Shown here piece after piece: positions 33,493 through 41,579 of a stretch of DNA of 64,000 nt. Source of the stretch: Rhodobacteraceae bacterium UBA7436. GTDB lineage: Bacteria > Pseudomonadota > Alphaproteobacteria > Rhodobacterales > Rhodobacteraceae. The stretch is from assembly GCA_002478745.1 (NCBI GenBank), contig DLQI01000134.1, forward strand, positions 1 to 64,000. Reading direction: 5' to 3'. Below the pieces are notes generated by a model, which did not search any database, was not told where the DNA came from, and saw only the letters and a list, made by a program, of their open reading frames with translations. Position numbers and translations under genes: made by a program. Position 1 is the first letter of the stretch. Each line of letters starts with the position of its first letter.

Positions 33493-34773
33493 TTAGGGCC
33501 GCGCGTCCATCGCGTCTTCCAATGTACGCAAGCCAGTCTTGGGCGCTTGGACCAACACCGACATATTCCCGGGCTTGTGTTCGTTGCGTAGCATTTTCAT
33601 GTGAGCGTCGGGCAGAGCATTCCATTCAAACACTTCGGACATGCAGGGATCCAACCGCCGTTCGATCATCAACTGGTTTGCCGCTGACGCTTGCTTGAGG
33701 TGGGCAAAGTGGCTTCCTTGCAGGCGCTTTTGATGCATCCACATGTAACGCACATCAAAGGTTAGATTGAAGCCGGACGTACCCGCACAGATCACAACCA
33801 TCCCACCCTTTTTACAAACGAACGTCGAGACAGGGAATGTCGCTTCGCCGGGGTGTTCAAATACCATATCAACGTTGTTACCTTTGCCCGTAATTTCCCA
33901 AATCGCTGCGCCAAATTTTCGCGCCTCTTTGAACCAGGTGGCATACTCAGGGGTATTCACTGTGGGCATCTGCCCCCAACAGTTGAAATCTTTGCGGTTC
34001 AGAACGCCTTTTGCGCCTAACCCCATAACAAAATCACGTTTGTCTTCATCAGAAATCACACCAATCGCATTGGCACCTGCGGTGTTGATCAACTGAATCG
34101 CGTAGGAGCCAAGACCACCGGATGCACCCCAGACCAAGACGTTTTGGCCCGGCTTAAGGTCATGCGGATGGTGTCCGAACAACATCCGATATGCTGTAGC
34201 CAAAGTTAGGGTGTAACAGGCGGATTCTTCCCACGTCAGATGCTTTGGGCGCGGCATCAATTGTTGCGACTGCACGCGCGTGAACTGTCCAAAAGAACCG
34301 TCTGGTGTTTCGTATCCCCAGATGCGCTGACTGGTGGAGAACATCGGATCACCGCCATTGCAGTCTTCATCGTCACCATCATCTTGGTTGCAGTGAATGA
34401 CAACTTCATCGCCAACCTTCCAACGCGTTACCTTATCGCCGACGGCCCAAACGATACCCGACGCGTCAGAACCTGCGATGTGATAGGGTTGTTTGTGCCC
34501 GTCAAAGGGGCTGATCGGCGTGCCCAATGCAGCCCAAACACCATTATAATTCACGCCTGCTGCCATCACCAAAACAAGGACATCGTGACTGTCTAGGTTC
34601 GGTACATCCACGACTTCTTGCAGCATCGCAGTATCTGGATTGCCGTGACGTTCCTTGCGGATGGTCCAAGCGTACATCTGCTTAGGGACATAGCCCATTG
34701 GAGGAATTTCACCGACCTCGTAAAGGTCTTTTTCAAGCGCTTCATATTGCGCAGTTCCAGTATCTAAACCCAT
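33493..34773 (-). CDS. ccr: Crotonyl-CoA carboxylase/reductase
   Basis: This 426-residue medium-chain reductase converts crotonyl-CoA, CO2 and NADPH to ethylmalonyl-CoA, the defining step of the ethylmalonyl-CoA pathway for acetyl-CoA assimilation. Hallmarks are the N-terminal KDLYEVGEIPPMGYVPKQMYAWTIRKERHG, ESACYTLTLATAYRMLFGHHPHDLKPGQNVLVWGASGGLGSYAIQL, and FEHPGEATFPVSTFVCKKGGMVVICAGTSGFNLTFDVRYMWMHQKRLQGSHFAHLKQA. The start at MGLDTG is supported by GAGGGGAAA upstream. It lies downstream of the acyltransferase gene and close to the divergent ecm gene. Confidence 0.96.
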   Translation of the reverse strand: MGLDTGTAQYEALEKDLYEVGEIPPMGYVPKQMYAWTIRKERHGNPDTAMLQEVVDVPNLDSHDVLVLVMAAGVNYNGVWAALGTPISPFDGHKQPYHIAGSDASGIVWAVGDKVTRWKVGDEVVIHCNQDDGDDEDCNGGDPMFSTSQRIWGYETPDGSFGQFTRVQSQQLMPRPKHLTWEESACYTLTLATAYRMLFGHHPHDLKPGQNVLVWGASGGLGSYAIQLINTAGANAIGVISDEDKRDFVMGLGAKGVLNRKDFNCWGQMPTVNTPEYATWFKEARKFGAAIWEITGKGNNVDMVFEHPGEATFPVSTFVCKKGGMVVICAGTSGFNLTFDVRYMWMHQKRLQGSHFAHLKQASAANQLMIERRLDPCMSEVFEWNALPDAHMKMLRNEHKPGNMSVLVQAPKTGLRTLEDAMDARP

Positions 34774-34876
34774 GATATTTCCCCTCGATGCATAGCGGAC
34801 CACGGCGCAGAATCGCGTGGCCATGCTCAGGAAATATAATTTAGCGAGCAATAAAGCAACCTTATTGCAATATTTT

Positions 34877-34893
34877 CGGTAATTTTATTACCG
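34877..34893. promoter_or_regulatory. Palindrome upstream of ccr (candidate operator)
   Basis: CGGTAATTTTATTACCG is a perfect 7-bp inverted repeat with a TTT centre, about 100 bases upstream of the ccr start and just past the acyltransferase stop. A related sequence (ACGTAACTTTATTACCC, 36442-36458) lies 30 bases before ecm. The shared pathway argues for a common regulator. Confidence 0.55.
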
Positions 34894-34901
34894 TGTTAAT
34901 T

Positions 34902-36281
34902 TTATGCGGTGTCTTGCGCACCTTCTCCGTCCAAATAATAATGGGCAATCGAACTGGCGTAGAATGTTAGGACAGGTCGATTGTTTGGCAATATGCTCCA
35001 GACCCCATCTTTTAACTCAACGATCTCTCGCTCAGCTAATTGAGCCAGCGCATGGTTTGCGACAGCAATCAATTCACTTGGAGGAACGATCGAAGTCTTC
35101 ACAGTACTGGCAGATAATTGTGCGTCCAAAACAGTTTGTAGATTTGTGTCGTCACCAGCCAAATCACCCGCCAACAAAGCGCGCGCCAACAGCGGCACCA
35201 CCACCACAGGCATAACATCTTCGATGCGAGTCATCAGATCGGTAGCCAAGCTTTCTGCGTCAGGCGTCGTCTTGTAATCGCGTAACGAAACTGGTTCCCC
35301 AAACGTTACTGCAGCAGTCCCAAACTGAAACTTCTTCCCACGAAACCGTTGCCACGTGCGGTGCACCACAAACTTGAAAACAACGCTTACCTTGCCACCA
35401 AACTTTCGGTCCCCACGTTCATTCGCAGCAATCAAAACACGGTCCTCAAGAACACGGTCATAGTTAATGGCGACAGGCACGAACATAACGTCGCGCCCCT
35501 CGTTGGGGTCAAACCCCTCGAGAATATAAGACAGCAGGCCCATCTTCGGGGGCATAAGCCGGCCGTTCAGACTTAACCCACCCTCAGGAAACACCGCTTG
35601 AGTTACGCCGCCTTCAGTTGCCATCTGTACATAGCGAGCAAGCACTCGACGATACAAAGCACCCCGTGCTTTGCGGCGAATGAAATATGCACCCATTGAT
35701 TTGATCAATCGGGTCAGTGGCCAAACACGGGCCCATTCCCCAACAGCGTAGGACAATGCAGATGCACGCGCGGCCAAATATGTCACCAACACATAATCCA
35801 TGTTGCTGCGATGGTTCATGATAAAAATGACGGTCGCGTCTGGGGACAGTTTGGCCAAACGTTCATCATTTTCAAGACCAGTGCGTACGTCATAAAAGGT
35901 ATTGCCCAACCAGCGTGCTATACGGATTGCAAATCCAAAGTACGCCAGCGCACTAAAACTAGGCACGATCTCACGTGCATATCGCCGTGCTTTTTCAAAG
36001 GCGACGTTCTCTGGCACATTGTTGCGTTCCGCGTGGTTCACAATCGCGCGGGTGACTTCAGGATCGTAAATTAATCGCTGGATCATGTCATAACGGCGCG
36101 CCAGCTTGAATGGCTCAATCGGGCGCGTAAGACGCGTATTCAACTTCTTCACAGCCCGTTCCAAACGGCGGCGGAAAAACCAACGTACCGAGGGCAACAA
36201 GAAGTGGCTAAGTGCTGTAACCGCAGCAAACAGCAAAATCAGGACAAAAAGCCAGAGGGGAATTTCAACAATCTGCGTCAT
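34902..36281 (-). CDS. Glycerol-3-phosphate/lysophosphatidate acyltransferase-like membrane protein
   Basis: This 459-residue protein has an N-terminal membrane helix (LWLFVLILLFAAVTALSHFLL) and the PlsB/PlsC acyltransferase blocks: NHRSNMDYVL with His157 and Asp162 (the HX4D catalytic pair), GAYFIRRKARGALYRRVLARYV, FPEGGLSLNGRLMPPKMG and VPVAINYDRVLEDRVLI. It most resembles PlsB-like glycerol-3-phosphate acyltransferases, but at about half the length of E. coli PlsB. It lies directly upstream of ccr on the same strand, an arrangement I associate with Rhodobacteraceae. Confidence 0.8.
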   Translation of the reverse strand: MTQIVEIPLWLFVLILLFAAVTALSHFLLPSVRWFFRRRLERAVKKLNTRLTRPIEPFKLARRYDMIQRLIYDPEVTRAIVNHAERNNVPENVAFEKARRYAREIVPSFSALAYFGFAIRIARWLGNTFYDVRTGLENDERLAKLSPDATVIFIMNHRSNMDYVLVTYLAARASALSYAVGEWARVWPLTRLIKSMGAYFIRRKARGALYRRVLARYVQMATEGGVTQAVFPEGGLSLNGRLMPPKMGLLSYILEGFDPNEGRDVMFVPVAINYDRVLEDRVLIAANERGDRKFGGKVSVVFKFVVHRTWQRFRGKKFQFGTAAVTFGEPVSLRDYKTTPDAESLATDLMTRIEDVMPVVVVPLLARALLAGDLAGDDTNLQTVLDAQLSASTVKTSIVPPSELIAVANHALAQLAEREIVELKDGVWSILPNNRPVLTFYASSIAHYYLDGEGAQDTA

Positions 36282-36441
36282 TGGAAAATAGTCTTACAGC
36301 GCTCAGACCCCGCGTAAACCAAAATCAAATTTGGACGCCTTAGTTGGGCCAGATAGCGGCATTTTTGCTTTACGTTTTGTTAATAGCACCTTCAGTAAAA
36401 CGAATTGACACTTGTCTAAAATTACCATTAATAAGCAATAC

Positions 36442-36458
36442 ACGTAACTTTATTACCC
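36442..36458. promoter_or_regulatory. ccr-like half-conserved palindrome upstream of ecm
   Basis: ACGTAACTTTATTACCC matches the ccr palindrome at 13 of 17 positions and has a GCAATA element just upstream, as does the ccr copy. It ends 30 bases before the ecm ATG, overlapping the likely promoter. Confidence 0.45.
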
Positions 36459-36488
36459 GCAAAATGCGCTGACCACCAGTGAGGCCCG

Positions 36489-38444
36489 ATGACCCAATCC
36501 GAAAAAGACCACCCTTGGCTGATACGGACCTATGCAGGTCATTCAACAGCCAAGGCCTCGAACCTGCTGTACCGTTCAAATCTAGAAAAAGGGCAGACGG
36601 GCCTTTCTGTCGCTTTCGATCTACCAACCCAAACAGGTTATGACAGCGACCATATCTTGTCACGCGGTGAGGTTGGTAAGGTTGGCGTGCCCGTTTCCCA
36701 CCTTGGTGACATGCGTGCATTGTTTGATGAAATTCCCTTAGAAAAAATGAATACGTCGATGACTATCAACGCAACGGCCCCTTGGTTGTTGTCGCTGTAC
36801 ATCGCTGTAGCCCAAGAACAGGGTGCTGACATTGTGGCACTGCAAGGCACTGTTCAAAACGATCTGATCAAAGAATACCTTTCGCGCGGCACCTACATTT
36901 GCCCGCCCAAACCATCGTTAAAGATGATCGCGGATGTTGCCGAATATTGTTATAAAAACGTTCCCAAATGGAACCCGATGAACGTTTGTTCCTATCATTT
37001 GCAAGAGGCCGGTGCGACGCCAGAGCAAGAGCTGTCCTTTGCCCTCGCCACTGCCACAGCCGTTTTAGATGAATTGCGCCCCCGCGTTGATCCTGCTGAT
37101 TTTTTCGCCCTTGTGGGCCGCATCTCTTTCTTTGTGAACGCAGGCATTCGGTTCGTGACAGAGATGTGCAAAATGCGCGCTTTCGTCGATCTATGGGATG
37201 AAATTTGTGAGACGCGTTACGGTGTAACAGACGCAAAATACCGTCGCTTTCGTTACGGCGTTCAGGTGAACTCCCTTGGCCTGACCGAACAGCAACCAGA
37301 GAACAATGTTTACCGTATCTTGATCGAGATGCTTGCGGTCACCTTGTCTAAAAAGGCCCGTGCGCGTGCGGTGCAATTGCCCGCATGGAATGAAGCTCTG
37401 GGCCTGCCCCGTCCGTGGGATCAACAATGGTCCATGCGCATGCAACAGATCATGGCTTTTGAAACTGACTTGTTAGAATTTGACGACTTATTTGACGGCA
37501 ACCCTGCGGTAGATCGCAAAGTTGAAGAACTCAAAGAAGGTGCCCGGGCAGAACTGGCGAATTTAGATGCCATGGGCGGCGCAATTGAAGCCATCGATTA
37601 CATGAAATCCGCCCTTGTGCAGTCCAACGCTGATCGCCTCAACCGGATTGAAGCGGGGAAAACTGTCGTTGTTGGCGTGAACAAATACACCAGCACAGAA
37701 CCCTCCCCGTTGATGACCGCAGATGGCGGCATCATGGTGGTCGATCCCGCCGTGGAGCAGGCCCAAATTGACAGTCTGAATGCTTGGCGCGCCAACCGCG
37801 ATCAGGGTGCCGTCGACGCCGCCCTTGCAGATCTTCGTGCAGCGGCATCCGAAGGGCGCAATGTGATGCCGCCGTCAATCGCGGCGGCAAAAGCAGGTGC
37901 AACGACAGGCGAATGGGCCGCGCAAATGCGCCATGTCCACGGCGAATACCGTGGGCCAACTGGTGTTGCTGCTGGACAATCTAACAAGACCGAAGGCCTT
38001 GAAGACCTGCGTGAATCTGTAAATGCGGTGAGTGATCGGTTGGGGCGTCGATTAAAATTCTTGGTTGGCAAACCCGGCTTAGATGGTCATTCGAACGGTG
38101 CGGAACAAATCGCTGTGCGTGCGCGCGATTGTGGGATGGATATCGCCTATGAAGGTATCCGCCTAACCCCCGAACAGTTGGTCGCCGCCGCGCTTGAAGA
38201 TCAAGCGCATGTTTTGGGGCTATCAATCCTGTCAGGCAGTCACATTCCTTTGGTCGAGGACCTGATTGAACGAATGCGCGAAGCAGGGCTTGGCGATACA
38301 CCAGTTATTGTCGGCGGCATCATTCCTGATGACGATGCAGAACGATTGCGGGCTATGGGTGTGGCACGGGTTTATACGCCTAAAGACTTTGAGCTGAACA
38401 CAATCATGGCAGACATTGTCACCCTCGCCGATCCCGCATCTTAG
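36489..38444 (+). CDS. ecm: Ethylmalonyl-CoA mutase
   Basis: This 651-residue B12-dependent mutase converts (2R)-ethylmalonyl-CoA to methylsuccinyl-CoA. The N-terminal TIM-barrel has the family opening (LIRTYAGHSTAKASNLLYRSNLEKGQTGLSVAFDLPTQTGYDSDH) and ATAPWLLSLYIAVAQEQG. The C-terminal B12 domain has KPGLDGHSNGAEQI with axial ligand His534 and GGIIPDDDAERL. The MeaA-like N-terminus and the partner ccr gene nearby favour ethylmalonyl- over methylmalonyl-CoA as substrate. It is divergent from the acyltransferase-ccr pair. Confidence 0.94.
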   Translation: MTQSEKDHPWLIRTYAGHSTAKASNLLYRSNLEKGQTGLSVAFDLPTQTGYDSDHILSRGEVGKVGVPVSHLGDMRALFDEIPLEKMNTSMTINATAPWLLSLYIAVAQEQGADIVALQGTVQNDLIKEYLSRGTYICPPKPSLKMIADVAEYCYKNVPKWNPMNVCSYHLQEAGATPEQELSFALATATAVLDELRPRVDPADFFALVGRISFFVNAGIRFVTEMCKMRAFVDLWDEICETRYGVTDAKYRRFRYGVQVNSLGLTEQQPENNVYRILIEMLAVTLSKKARARAVQLPAWNEALGLPRPWDQQWSMRMQQIMAFETDLLEFDDLFDGNPAVDRKVEELKEGARAELANLDAMGGAIEAIDYMKSALVQSNADRLNRIEAGKTVVVGVNKYTSTEPSPLMTADGGIMVVDPAVEQAQIDSLNAWRANRDQGAVDAALADLRAAASEGRNVMPPSIAAAKAGATTGEWAAQMRHVHGEYRGPTGVAAGQSNKTEGLEDLRESVNAVSDRLGRRLKFLVGKPGLDGHSNGAEQIAVRARDCGMDIAYEGIRLTPEQLVAAALEDQAHVLGLSILSGSHIPLVEDLIERMREAGLGDTPVIVGGIIPDDDAERLRAMGVARVYTPKDFELNTIMADIVTLADPAS

Positions 38445-38522
38445 CAACAAACGCAGCATTTGCATCTTGATCGATATGAAGTCAAAATTGGTTCAACATT
38501 CATACTCGCGAAAGAGAAGTCC

Positions 38523-39227
38523 ATGACCGTACACATCGGCGCAAAGCCAGGCCAAATCGCTGAAACTGTTCTAATGCCGGGTGATCCGTACCGCGCGAAA
38601 TGGGCCGCAGAAACCTTTCTGAAAGACGTAGAACTGGTCAACGAAGTGCGCGGCATGTTGGGGTTCACCGGCACATGGAACGGCCACAGTGTCACTATCC
38701 AAGGGTCCGGCATGGGCATGCCATCCTTGTCGATCTACGCCAACGAATTAATCAATGAATACAACGCACAAACCCTGATCCGCATTGGCAGCTGCGGGGG
38801 TATGCAGCCACAGGTCGGCATTCGTGACGTGATTATTGCCATGACCGCAAGCACCCTAAACTCTCCGTCTTCCGGCATTTTCAAAGAGTTCAATTACGCG
38901 CCATGTGCCGACTATGGGCTACTCGCAGCTGCGGTAAAATCTGCGGAAACAAAGGGCTGTAAAACCCACGTAGGCGGGATTTATTCTTCTGACGTGTTCT
39001 ATGACGAACGCCCTGATTTGAATGAACAAATGACGCGCCACGGTATCTTGGGTGTCGAGATGGAAGCCGCCGAACTGTACACCCTTGCCGCCCGTTATGG
39101 CCGTCGCGCATTGGCTGTTCTAACCGTTAGTGATCACCTTCAAACGGGTGAAGCGTTACCGGCCGAAGACCGCGAACGCAGCTTTGGCGAAATGGTAGAG
39201 ATTGCCCTAGAAGCTGCATTTGCCTGA
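38523..39227 (+). CDS. deoD: Purine-nucleoside phosphorylase, DeoD type
   Basis: This 234-residue enzyme cleaves purine nucleosides with phosphate to base and (deoxy)ribose 1-phosphate. It carries the PNP_UDP_1 signature [21 protein letters not shown], the [11 protein letters not shown] block, [20 protein letters not shown] and the [28 protein letters not shown] nucleoside-binding segment. The ATG at 38523 fits the family N-terminus. The gene is not next to the nucleoside importer, but the two fit the same salvage route. It converges with the DUF1989 gene. Confidence 0.92.
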   Translation: MTVHIGAKPGQIAETVLMPGDPYRAKWAAETFLKDVELVNEVRGMLGFTGTWNGHSVTIQGSGMGMPSLSIYANELINEYNAQTLIRIGSCGGMQPQVGIRDVIIAMTASTLNSPSSGIFKEFNYAPCADYGLLAAAVKSAETKGCKTHVGGIYSSDVFYDERPDLNEQMTRHGILGVEMEAAELYTLAARYGRRALAVLTVSDHLQTGEALPAEDRERSFGEMVEIALEAAFA

Positions 39228-39260
39228 ACATATTCAGCCAAACAAAAAACAGTGAAACCA

Positions 39261-39293
39261 AACGTCGGTATCATGTCTGTATAACGTCGGTAT
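39261..39293. repeat. Three tandem 11-bp repeats AACGTCGGTAT (middle copy degenerate)
   Basis: AACGTCGGTAT is found at 39261-39271 and 39283-39293, with an 8-of-11 match (CATGTCTGTAT) between them at 39272-39282. The same unit, in reverse complement, forms a tandem array before lpd at 58908-58951. Here it lies between two convergent genes. Confidence 0.65.
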
Positions 39294-39313
39294 TGCGTAG
39301 GTGCGCAATACCG
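39288..39313. terminator. Perfect hairpin between deoD and the DUF1989 gene
   Basis: CGGTATTGCG (39288-39297) and CGCAATACCG (39304-39313) form a perfect 10-bp stem with a 6-base loop. It sits in a convergent intergenic region and could terminate from both sides, although no T run follows. Confidence 0.45.
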
Positions 39314-39319
39314 ATCCAG

Positions 39320-40162
39320 TTACAAACCGTGACTGCGATTGTACCCATTCACCGCAGGTGAATTCCAATCATCAAGCGACCCAATAGCAGGTTTGAATAC
39401 TTCGATCAGCAGCGGATGACATTGGGCACTGTCTGAGGAATGTTCGTCAGAGCAATCGCCCCCCGGACAGGCCGACAAGCAGCCCAGCAAATCGATCTCA
39501 GCGAAGAACTCTAGATAGTCACCGGGGCGCACAGGGCTGCCTTTCATAAAGTACTGGCCTGTGTCGCGGGTAAAGCCGGTGCACATAAAGACGTTTAGCA
39601 CGTCATGCACATGGCTTTCCGCCTCTTGCGCAGTGATGCCAAGGTGCTCACCCATCGCGCGAGACAGGTTGGAGTGGCAGCAATGGTGATACTGACCACC
39701 AGCAAGCAAGTTGTGCGTATAAGGATCGCAGCGCGTGCCAATCACGTCATGCACAGAGCCACCAAATTCATCGATACCATACCAACCCAGCGTGTCGTGA
39801 GTGATTGTCGCCATTGGACGCAATTGTGGAAAGCTGGACCACATTTGTTGGCCTGTGGTGATGTGTGTGCCGTGCAAAGCGCGTGTTTTACCCGTGTAGA
39901 ATTTTTCGCTAAGGTCATTGGCATTCCACAGGTTCAGATCGCCGACTTGGGCCCCTTCAACAGATGATATGCGAAAGAAATGTCCCGCTGGTACGTTGAA
40001 CACCGCTGCGTCGCGGGCTGGGGCCAAAACCTCGTCAACCTTGGTCAGGTTCTGACGGGCCGCTTCATAGACGGGCATATTCGGCGCAGGTAGCGTTTCA
40101 ACTGGATAACAAATGACTGGCTTAACAGCACGACGGGCGGCGGTGTCTTTGGGTTGGGTCAT
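39320..40162 (-). CDS. DUF1989 (urea carboxylase-associated family) protein
   Basis: This 280-residue protein has the DUF1989 layout: VPAGHFFRISSVEGAQVGDLNLWNANDLSEKFYTGKTRALHGTHITTGQQMWSSFPQLRPMATITHDTLG, HDVIGTRCDPYTHNLL and a Cys-rich late segment, LLGCLSACPGGDCS. Members lie beside urea carboxylase or amino-acid catabolic genes, and a metal-binding fold is likely. None of those partners is visible here, so its pathway is unknown. It is 7 bases downstream of a small membrane zinc-ribbon-like gene on the same strand and probably co-transcribed with it. Confidence 0.85.
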   Translation of the reverse strand: MTQPKDTAARRAVKPVICYPVETLPAPNMPVYEAARQNLTKVDEVLAPARDAAVFNVPAGHFFRISSVEGAQVGDLNLWNANDLSEKFYTGKTRALHGTHITTGQQMWSSFPQLRPMATITHDTLGWYGIDEFGGSVHDVIGTRCDPYTHNLLAGGQYHHCCHSNLSRAMGEHLGITAQEAESHVHDVLNVFMCTGFTRDTGQYFMKGSPVRPGDYLEFFAEIDLLGCLSACPGGDCSDEHSSDSAQCHPLLIEVFKPAIGSLDDWNSPAVNGYNRSHGL

Positions 40163-40169
40163 TTGGGCC

Positions 40170-40385
40170 TCACAAGTTGGGTGTTTTTAGCTTTGATCTG
40201 CAATCATTGGGTAGGCCTTTGGTTGATGTAAAGGCCTCTGCGCCGCAGGCCGCGCATTTATATTTGCGAAGTGCGCCGCGATCCCCTGTTGCGTCTGCAC
40301 GCCATCGGCATCCGCGCGTTGGCGCATTGCGCCGCGCAAAGAACATTACAAAGCCAAAGGCAATCAGCAAGACAACTATTTGCAT
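40170..40385 (-). CDS. Small membrane-anchored protein with Cys pair
   Basis: This 71-residue protein has an N-terminal membrane helix (MQIVVLLIAFGFVMFFA), then a basic linker and KYKCAACGAEAFTSTKGLPNDC, a CxxC followed by a third Cys, like a small zinc ribbon. An AGGA precedes the ATG. I do not recognise a family. It lies between sdhB and the DUF1989 gene, on the same strand as both, and starts after the sdhB terminator, so it probably has its own promoter and forms a unit with the DUF1989 gene. Confidence 0.65.
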   Translation of the reverse strand: MQIVVLLIAFGFVMFFARRNAPTRGCRWRADATGDRGALRKYKCAACGAEAFTSTKGLPNDCRSKLKTPNL

Positions 40386-40412
40386 AATGGGGTCCTAAAG
40401 GTGCTTAAATAT

Positions 40413-40446
40413 AAAAATGGCCCACCCGATAAGGGCAGGCCATTTC
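40413..40446 (-). terminator. Terminator after sdhB
   Basis: AAATGGCC (40415-40422) and GGCCATTT (40438-40445) pair. On the minus strand, the direction of sdhB, the stem is followed by a T run. Confidence 0.8.
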
Positions 40447-40466
40447 AGATAAGCTGTAGCTTAAGA

Positions 40467-41246
40467 TCAGACGCGGCGTTCGACCATCATCTTTTTGATG
40501 TTCGAAATTGCCTCTGCAGGGTTCAAACCTTTAGGGCATGTTTTCGCGCAGTTCATGATCGTGTGGCAGCGATACAATTTGAACGGATCTTCAAGTTCGT
40601 CCAAACGTTCACCTGTTGCTTCATCACGTGAGTCAATGATCCAGCGATAGGCGTGCAACAAGGCTGCTGGGCCTAAGTACCGATCGCCGTTCCACCAGTA
40701 GCTTGGGCAACTGGTGGAGCAGCATGCGCACATAACGCATTCATACAGGCCATCCAACTTCTTGCGATCGTCGATTGACTGACGCCATTCTTTCGCAGGA
40801 CGGTTGGTTTTGGTTTCCAACCACGGCATCACTGATGCGTGCTGTGCGTAGAAGTGTGTGAGGTCCGGGATCAAATCCTTGACTACTGGCATGTGCGGCA
40901 ATGGATAAACGCGTACGTCGCCTCTGACTTCATCCATACCATAGATACAGGCCAAGGTGTTGATACCGTCGATGTTCATCGCACAGGATCCGCAAATCCC
41001 TTCGCGACAAGAACGGCGGAAGGTCAACGTTGGGTCGATTTCATTCTTGATTTTGATCAAAGCATCCAAAATCATTGGGCCGCAATCGTCCAAGTCGATC
41101 CAGTATGTATCAAGCTGTGGGTTTTTGCCGTCATCCGGGTTCCAGCGATAGATGCTGAATTTGCGCAGGTTTGTTGCGCCCTCAGGTTTTGGCCACGTTT
41201 TGCCCGTTGTCATACGCGAGTTTTTCGGGAGCGTTAGTTCTACCAT
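40467..41246 (-). CDS. sdhB: Succinate dehydrogenase iron-sulfur subunit
   Basis: This 259-residue subunit carries electrons from SdhA flavin to the membrane quinone site. The [2Fe-2S] ligands lie in [22 protein letters not shown], and the [4Fe-4S] and [3Fe-4S] ligands in [16 protein letters not shown] and [17 protein letters not shown]. The length and motif order are normal. It is the last gene of the sdhCDA-(106-residue protein)-sdhB operon on the minus strand and is followed by a strong terminator. Confidence 0.96.
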   Translation of the reverse strand: MVELTLPKNSRMTTGKTWPKPEGATNLRKFSIYRWNPDDGKNPQLDTYWIDLDDCGPMILDALIKIKNEIDPTLTFRRSCREGICGSCAMNIDGINTLACIYGMDEVRGDVRVYPLPHMPVVKDLIPDLTHFYAQHASVMPWLETKTNRPAKEWRQSIDDRKKLDGLYECVMCACCSTSCPSYWWNGDRYLGPAALLHAYRWIIDSRDEATGERLDELEDPFKLYRCHTIMNCAKTCPKGLNPAEAISNIKKMMVERRV

Positions 41247-41258
41247 TTGGTATCTCCT

Positions 41259-41579
41259 TTATCCGGCCAAGGCCGCAAGGCTGGCTTTGCCTGCACATTG
41301 TTGCGTTGCAGGGCGGCCCAGAATGTCACTGATCAAGGCCACTGTTGTGTCGTCGCCACCGACAACAGCAGCTTTGGCGAGTTGGCCAATTTCGATGCCT
41401 GATGCATTGTCGATGATGCCGTCTGTGAAGGGTGTTACCACCGTTTTTGGCACCAGCGGAAAGCGGGTCGTAAGCGTTTCCGCTACGGCTGCTTTGGCAC
41501 TGCGACGGGCGACTTCGTCGACCGCTTTGGTGGCTTCAGTACAGCCCGCAAGGGCTGCACATGTGATACGCACACCCAT
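41259..41579 (-). CDS. Small protein encoded between sdhA and sdhB, possible lipoprotein
   Basis: This 106-residue protein begins [46 protein letters not shown] short hydrophobic start ends in LAGC, a possible lipobox at Cys13, then comes a helical, Ala-rich body with one more Cys near the end (ATQQC). From memory, small genes of this type lie in sdh operons of related genera. Its start overlaps the sdhA stop by one base, and sdhB starts 12 bases downstream, so it is inside the operon. Its role is unknown; an assembly or envelope link is a guess. Confidence 0.7.
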   Translation of the reverse strand: MGVRITCAALAGCTEATKAVDEVARRSAKAAVAETLTTRFPLVPKTVVTPFTDGIIDNASGIEIGQLAKAAVVGGDDTTVALISDILGRPATQQCAGKASLAALAG

